Assembly (NCBI RefSeq): GCF_047511655.1
Contig: NC_133394.1
Span: 108,892,343-108,956,342 of the forward strand
Length of the DNA: 64,000 bases
Direction of reading: 5' to 3'
Source of the DNA: Castor canadensis
Lineage: Eukaryota > Chordata > Mammalia > Rodentia > Castoridae
Positions within the stretch are counted from its first letter, which is position 1. Every line of letters begins with the position of its first letter. The translations under genes and the position numbers were made by a program. Below are positions 59,285 to 64,000 of this stretch, piece after piece. The notes beneath the pieces were generated by a model. The model was not told the origin of the DNA and ran no database searches. It saw only the letters and a program-made list of their open reading frames with translations.

Positions 59285-59905
59285 AGGAGTGTTATTCTTA
59301 TATAAAATTCACTAACACTCCCTAGCTTCTTTTGTTCTCTCCTGGCTCCCTCCAGTCCTCTCGAACAGTCCTACTATTACAAACATGTACTGATCATGCA
59401 TATGTTTATGTATATGTTTAGCTTTTCAGTGCACCTTCCACATGTGAGAGGAAATATGCAACCTTTGTCTTTCTGAACCTGGCTTACTCCACTTAACATA
59501 AGGACCTCCAGTTCCATCAATTTACCTGCAGACAACATAATTCAATTCTTCTTTATGACTGAATAATACTCCATTGTGTATATGTATCACATTTGCTTAA
59601 TTTGTTCATCAGTTATAGGGCATTTGTGCTGTTTCTACAGAGTGGGTATTATGAATAGTGCTGTAATAAATATGGGTGTGATGTATCTCTATTGTGTCCT
59701 GACTTACGTTTCTTTTTAATATATGCCCAGGAGTGATATTGCTGAATCATGTGGTAATTCTATTTTTAGTTTTTTAAGAAATTTCCCGAGTGCTTTCCAT
59801 AGTGGTTCAAATAATTTACATTCCCACCAGTTGTGTGTAAGGGTTCTATTTTTTCTTCCCACCAGAATCTATTGTTGTTTGTGTTATTGTGCTGTGTTAT
59901 TTGTG
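59285..59905 (-). mobile_element. L1 segment (ORF2 3' end and start of 3' UTR), inverted relative to the next segment
   Basis: The plus strand reads antisense L1: 'ctgaacctggcttactccac', 'ttaacataaggacctccagt', 'gactgaataatactccattg', 'agtgctgtaataaatatggg', 'ggagtgatattgctgaatca' and 'tttacattcccaccagttgt'. It meets a plus-strand L1 3' UTR head-to-head near 59.91 kb. Confidence 0.8.
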
Positions 59906-59919
59906 CAGTGAGATGATAC

Positions 59920-60350
59920 ACTACATTGAATATGAAGATGATATAATGAAACTCACTGAAAGCTGTTGAATAATAGGGGTAAGGAGGATACAGAAAGAGA
60001 GAGTACTGGGGGTAATTTGGTTAAAGTACAATATATTTATGCAAGCACAGTGAAACCCCTTTGAACAATGAGTATGCACTTAAAACATAATGGTCGTGAA
60101 TGTAAGAGAGCCTGTTAAGGGAGTGGATACTAGTGGAAGGGAGAGGGGTGAATAGACAAGATGAAGGGGACAAAATATGGTCTATGTATTTTATATACCT
60201 GTATGAAAATAGAACAATGAAACCTGTTGAAATTTAAGTAGTGGGTAGGAGGATGAGGAAAATTGATGGAGGAAGAGAATCTAACCAAGGTACATGGTAA
60301 GTGTATATGGAAATGTGAACCTCTGTACAACTGATATATACTAAGAAAAT
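59920..60350 (+). mobile_element. L1 3' UTR
   Basis: 'ctgaaagctgttgaataata', 'tgaaacccctttgaacaatg', 'cttaaaacataatggtcgtg', 'gaaacctgttgaaatttaag' and 'tacatggtaagtgtatatgg' resemble the 3' UTRs at 16.2-16.7 kb and 34.7-34.9 kb. With the inverted piece at 59285 it may be one twin-primed insertion. Confidence 0.65.
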
Positions 60351-62079
60351 GCTTTTTAAAATTCATAAGCACTAAATAATTTGTAAGTCCCAACTTGTAC
60401 AAAACAATCAACCAAAACTTTCTAGTTTAAGGCATGTGCTTTGCTTGCATTTGGTGTAAAGATATGCATTAGTAAGCTTTCCATTGTTAACATATCAATT
60501 TCTATGGGCAACTTTAATATGCATGAAGAATCTGTAAATGAGTATTTTATATCTTGCTCACCAAGTAGGACTGTGATGTAGAACTGCACAGCGGTGGCAT
60601 ACATTTTTCCTTGCTTCTTTTTTTCTTGATTTATATAGTATTACCATATTCCCCTTATTTTTTCCAAAAAGAGGCCAAAATGATCATGGTGGTACTTCTG
60701 GGTAATAGATTTAAAATTTTCCTTGTATTTGTACTTTGTCCAAGACCTTAATTTTCCCATCTCTGATATTCAACAATAAGGCTTTCTCCATGTATTTCCC
60801 AAGACTGACAAGATGATTAGATAAAAACATGTATACAAATATAATTTACAAATAGATTTATAAGTCAAGGGAATTAATTTTATTGCCTCAAGGCTTTATG
60901 TATTTTATACTATCAAAAATTGATTCTAATATATAACTGGTTTATAATTCATTTCTACTAATTCTGATAATGCCACAACCAATTAATATACATGTATATT
61001 CAAATAAAATAAAAATAAATTTCCTTCACCAGGTTGTTGATTTTATTTATGTAGAACACTAACAGCCCTTCATAATGCATGATGTACATTTTGTCTGTTC
61101 TCTACTTATCATGCACCACCTTGCTTTTCTTCCATCCTTTTTATAGATTTCTGAGTTTTTCTTCATCTTTGAAGTGTTTTTTGTGTTCTGCATTCTCTTT
61201 CCACTTCATTTCATTTCCATTATATTCACATATATCTCTGAATTTATCTGATGCTAGCTTTGATTTTTCCACATTTATAAATATTAAAGTGATGAATGAA
61301 TGTACTGTAAAAGCAATTGCTGTATCTGTGGACTTCCATTTCCTGCATCAGTCTTCAGTAGTGACATTATTTAAAAAAAATTAAAATAAAAATGATTCCA
61401 GTGAAATCTCTGGAGTGCTTGTCCCTTCCTTTAAGTTTCATTGACATCTGGCAAATGAGAACACTGCAGTAATTTCACAGAAAGCCTGCCAAATATGACA
61501 CCAAGAAAAGTACAAAGCATATACTCTTTCTTCCAACAAAAAGCATAAGGCCTAATGACATCCATAAATGCCTGGAGAAAGCAAGTGATGACATTACTGC
61601 CAATAGTGATGTTGTCAGGTGCTAGAAGAAATGGACTGGTGATGTCAAGAGAAGAACCTTCCCTCCTGGCAGGGTGCAATTCTGCTCATACATGCATAAT
61701 GTCAGCTATTTTATATAACAGCTTCTCCTGCCATACTGAGGCTATGCAATTTCAACATTAAAAGGACATTGGAGTACATTTTCCCATTAACTTGCTGAGA
61801 AAAAAAATAAAATGCAAAAGAGAAAAAGAATTGTGTGCCTTATAATATGGTTTGAGTTCATTCTAAGATTTCATTCATTAGAGTTTAATTTCCACTGTGA
61901 AGTATTAAAAGCAAAACCTTAACATGCCTATGGTGTTTAAACTTGTGCCTTTGAGTGGTGATTACGATTAGGCAAGTTTATCAAGGTGGGGACCCATGAC
62001 TAAACACTGGTGGCATTATTGGAAGACAGACAAATGCAAACGACACATACACATATTTCTTTTTTCTTGTCATATGATT
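60351..62079. other. No recognised feature
   Basis: AT-rich; frames of 60-101 codons at 60422-60604, 61079-61384 and 61431-61761 not recognised. Confidence 0.4.
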
Positions 62080-62225
62080 TCCTGTACCACCCCAGGACAC
62101 TGATTGCAAGGTCATCAAAAAATTGGGCCCTTGACATTGGACCAGAAATGAGAACCAAAATTAACCTTTTTTCTTTATGGAGTAACCAAGCCTCGAGTTA
62201 TTTTATAATAGTAAGAAAGAGTAGG
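62080..62225 (+). repeat. MaLR-like LTR 3' end, tentative
   Basis: 'gaccagaaatgagaaccaaa', 'attaaccttttttctttatg' and 'gagtaaccaagcctcgagtt' resemble the LTR ending 'accatgagccaaataaacctcttttctttataaagtaccc'. Confidence 0.4.
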
Positions 62226-62229
62226 GTAA

Positions 62230-62412
62230 CCTACCTTTACACACATGTAGGAAAGTTCAATAATGAAACCCATTTAAGTTGTATTACAAAGGGGGTAAGA
62301 GATAAGAAAAATTAAGAGTGAGTGAATTTGGTCCAAGAATATTGTAAGCATGAATGGAAATATTAATATACCCCTTTGTATTCAATATATGACAAAAAAT
62401 TAAAAAGTGAAA
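62230..62412 (+). mobile_element. L1 3' UTR tail, short
   Basis: 'atgaaacccatttaagttgt', 'gagtgaatttggtccaagaa', 'tattgtaagcatgaatggaa' and 'aatatacccctttgtattca' match the L1 3' UTR end seen at 34.8-34.9 kb and 60.2-60.35 kb, followed by an A-rich tail. Confidence 0.6.
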
Positions 62413-63727
62413 AAATTAAAATGAAAATTAAAAAGTACTAAATATCTCATGTGATTTATTGAACACCTATGTCCCAAAATGCTGGAAACATGGTACACTG
62501 TAGGGTATTGGTTGTTGCTTTCATGATCACATGGAGGACTTGAGCTGCTGTGCACTGCCACTGCCCTGCAGTCAAAGGGTGTCATGTGACAATACTGCCA
62601 GCCCCAGAAAGACCAATCTTTCAAATTTTGACATATGGACTCTACTGAATGTATACTGACTTTGTACCCCTATAAATTTAAAAATCATAAGTCAAACTGT
62701 CATAACTCAGGGTCAATTTGAATTTAGAGCCCTTCTGAGAGCTCACTTAAGATTAAATGGAAATACTGTGAATTGGTAATTTTACAAAGATTAGTGGAGA
62801 CAAATATCAATTTGGAATCACAAGAAGGAGATAAGCAATAAGGAAAAGTGAACAATATCTCTCTTGAATTATAGAAGCAAAAAATCATAGATTCTTCATC
62901 AATTTCCAGACACAAGCTGTTACCAGGCTCAGAAACCCTTGAATGGAGGGAAGACTGGTTCCCTTTATAAATGATTGTGATATGCTACCAAAAATGTATA
63001 TTGTACTCTCTCTTCCACCTTTCTCCAAAGAGACCTCCAAAGGGTCTTTTACTGTGCGTTGGGAAAAGGGATAAAATTAGACATTTTGTGGATTATAGGA
63101 CATTGGATCTAAACTGACGTAATTCCAAGAGACCCAAAATGTCACTGTGATTTACCAGAATAGGTACTTTTGATGATTAGGTGATCACTAGAATTTTATT
63201 TCAAGTTTATCTCCCACTGAACCAGGTGGACCCATAAACTTATACTGTGGTTATTTCACCTGTTCCAAAATACATAATTAGAATAAACAGAGTCAGCAAC
63301 TGGCAAAATCCCTACTTTAGATATCAATCACTTTTCCTGTTCACTATTTAGATTTCAACTGAAATTTCAACTCTACAGGACACTATTCCTAACCCTCTGT
63401 CAGAAGAGATTAGGTGACTTTATTCTATGATTCTAGATCACTATAGATTTCTCATTTGTGTCCTTTGTTTTTTTCATAAATTTTTAGGTAATTATTTGTT
63501 ATTTTAAGCATGCCTTGCCTACTCTATAATAAATTCCAAGTGGGTAGGAGTCTGTCTTTGTTGTTCAGGTACACTCTATGCAGTATTTATCAACGGGATG
63601 CATCATATGTTGGTTCATTTAACTTGCAGCTTTACATATATGAATGCAGATTTATTCTTTGCTCCTTCGGTTTTACTGTTCAGTGAAGCTTCCATAGTCT
63701 CCTTGACAAACCCTTTAAATCAAACAG
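62413..63727. other. No recognised feature
   Basis: AT-rich; frames of 60-74 codons at 62400-62624 and 62724-62915 not recognised. Confidence 0.4.
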
Positions 63728-64000
63728 GTTTTTTTTTTTGGCTGTACTTGGGCTTGAACTCAGGACTTTGCACTTGCTAGTCAGGCAGGAGCTCTACTGC
63801 TTGAGCTCCAGCTTCAGCCCTATTTGGTCTGGTTATTTTGGATGTAGGGTCTCTTTTTCTCAGGCCATCCTGTACTATGAGTCTCTTATTGCACTTCCCC
63901 TCTGAAGCTGAGAAGAGAGGTGCATACCCTCACATGCAGCTATGGGCTGAGATTGGGCTCTCATGAGCATTTTGCCCAGGCTGGCCTGGAATAGTGATCT
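63728..64000 (-). repeat. Three-part composite SINE, cut by the window end
   Basis: A T-run, then the antisense ID unit ('ctgtacttgggcttgaactc', 'ttgcacttgctagtcaggca', 'gagctctactgcttgagctc'), a first antisense B1-like unit ('tctggttattttggatgtag', 'ggtctctttttctcaggcca', 'catgcagctatgggctgaga'), and the start of a second antisense B1-like unit ('tttgcccaggctggcctgga'). The rest lies beyond 64000. Confidence 0.75.

Overview
The window is mammalian, AT-rich, non-coding genomic DNA, almost certainly from a rodent. The evidence is the repeat content. There are tRNA-like ID-type SINEs, B1 (7SL-derived) SINEs, and composites in which an ID-like unit is joined to one or two B1-like units. L1 elements of several ages are present, together with MaLR/MLT-type LTRs, MIRs, a MER5A-like element and a Tigger-like fragment. 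ID-B1 composites are known from squirrel-related and beaver/kangaroo-rat-related rodents. I lean to Castorimorpha (beaver side), but the sequence alone does not settle the species.

I found no intact protein-coding gene, no spliced gene I can support and no functional RNA gene. Open reading frames of 60-150 codons are scattered on both strands. They are chance ORFs in AT-rich sequence, antisense shadows of L1 3' UTRs, or pieces of L1 ORF2. The only recognisable cellular gene is a dead retrocopy of the ubiquitin-conjugating enzyme variant UBE2V2 (minus strand, about 40.49-41.79 kb). It has a poly(A) tail, a polyadenylation signal and a perfect 16-bp target-site duplication. It also carries a 107-bp segment at what I take to be the exon 1/exon 2 boundary, which suggests it was copied from an alternatively spliced mRNA.

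Layout: 0-4 kb holds a MaLR LTR and otherwise unrecognised sequence. 4.15-6.96 kb is an old antisense L1 running from the RT region back through EN into ORF1. 10.5-13 kb is an antisense L1 3' end followed by a MaLR LTR broken by two later L1 insertions. 15.4-20.1 kb is a dense patch of LTR, L1, MIR, Tigger and B1 sequence. 22.4 and 28.4 kb hold two very similar young L1 3' ends with target-site duplications. 27.65 kb is MER5A-like. 32-40 kb holds several SINEs, L1 3' ends and a MIR. 40.5-41.8 kb is the UBE2V2 retrocopy. 42-53 kb has MIRs, composite SINEs, simple repeats and another L1 tail. 53.6-60.4 kb holds MLT-type LTRs, an old L1 split by a SINE, and a head-to-head L1 pair. 62-64 kb holds an LTR end, an L1 tail and a composite SINE running off the window.

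There is no evidence of a novel operon-like or defence-like system. The notable content is retrotransposition history: the unusual UBE2V2 retrocopy, an age series of one L1 3' UTR lineage with G-rich tracts, and ID-B1-B1 composite SINEs. Repeat family names come from memory of consensus sequences, and boundaries without target-site duplications are approximate to tens of bases.
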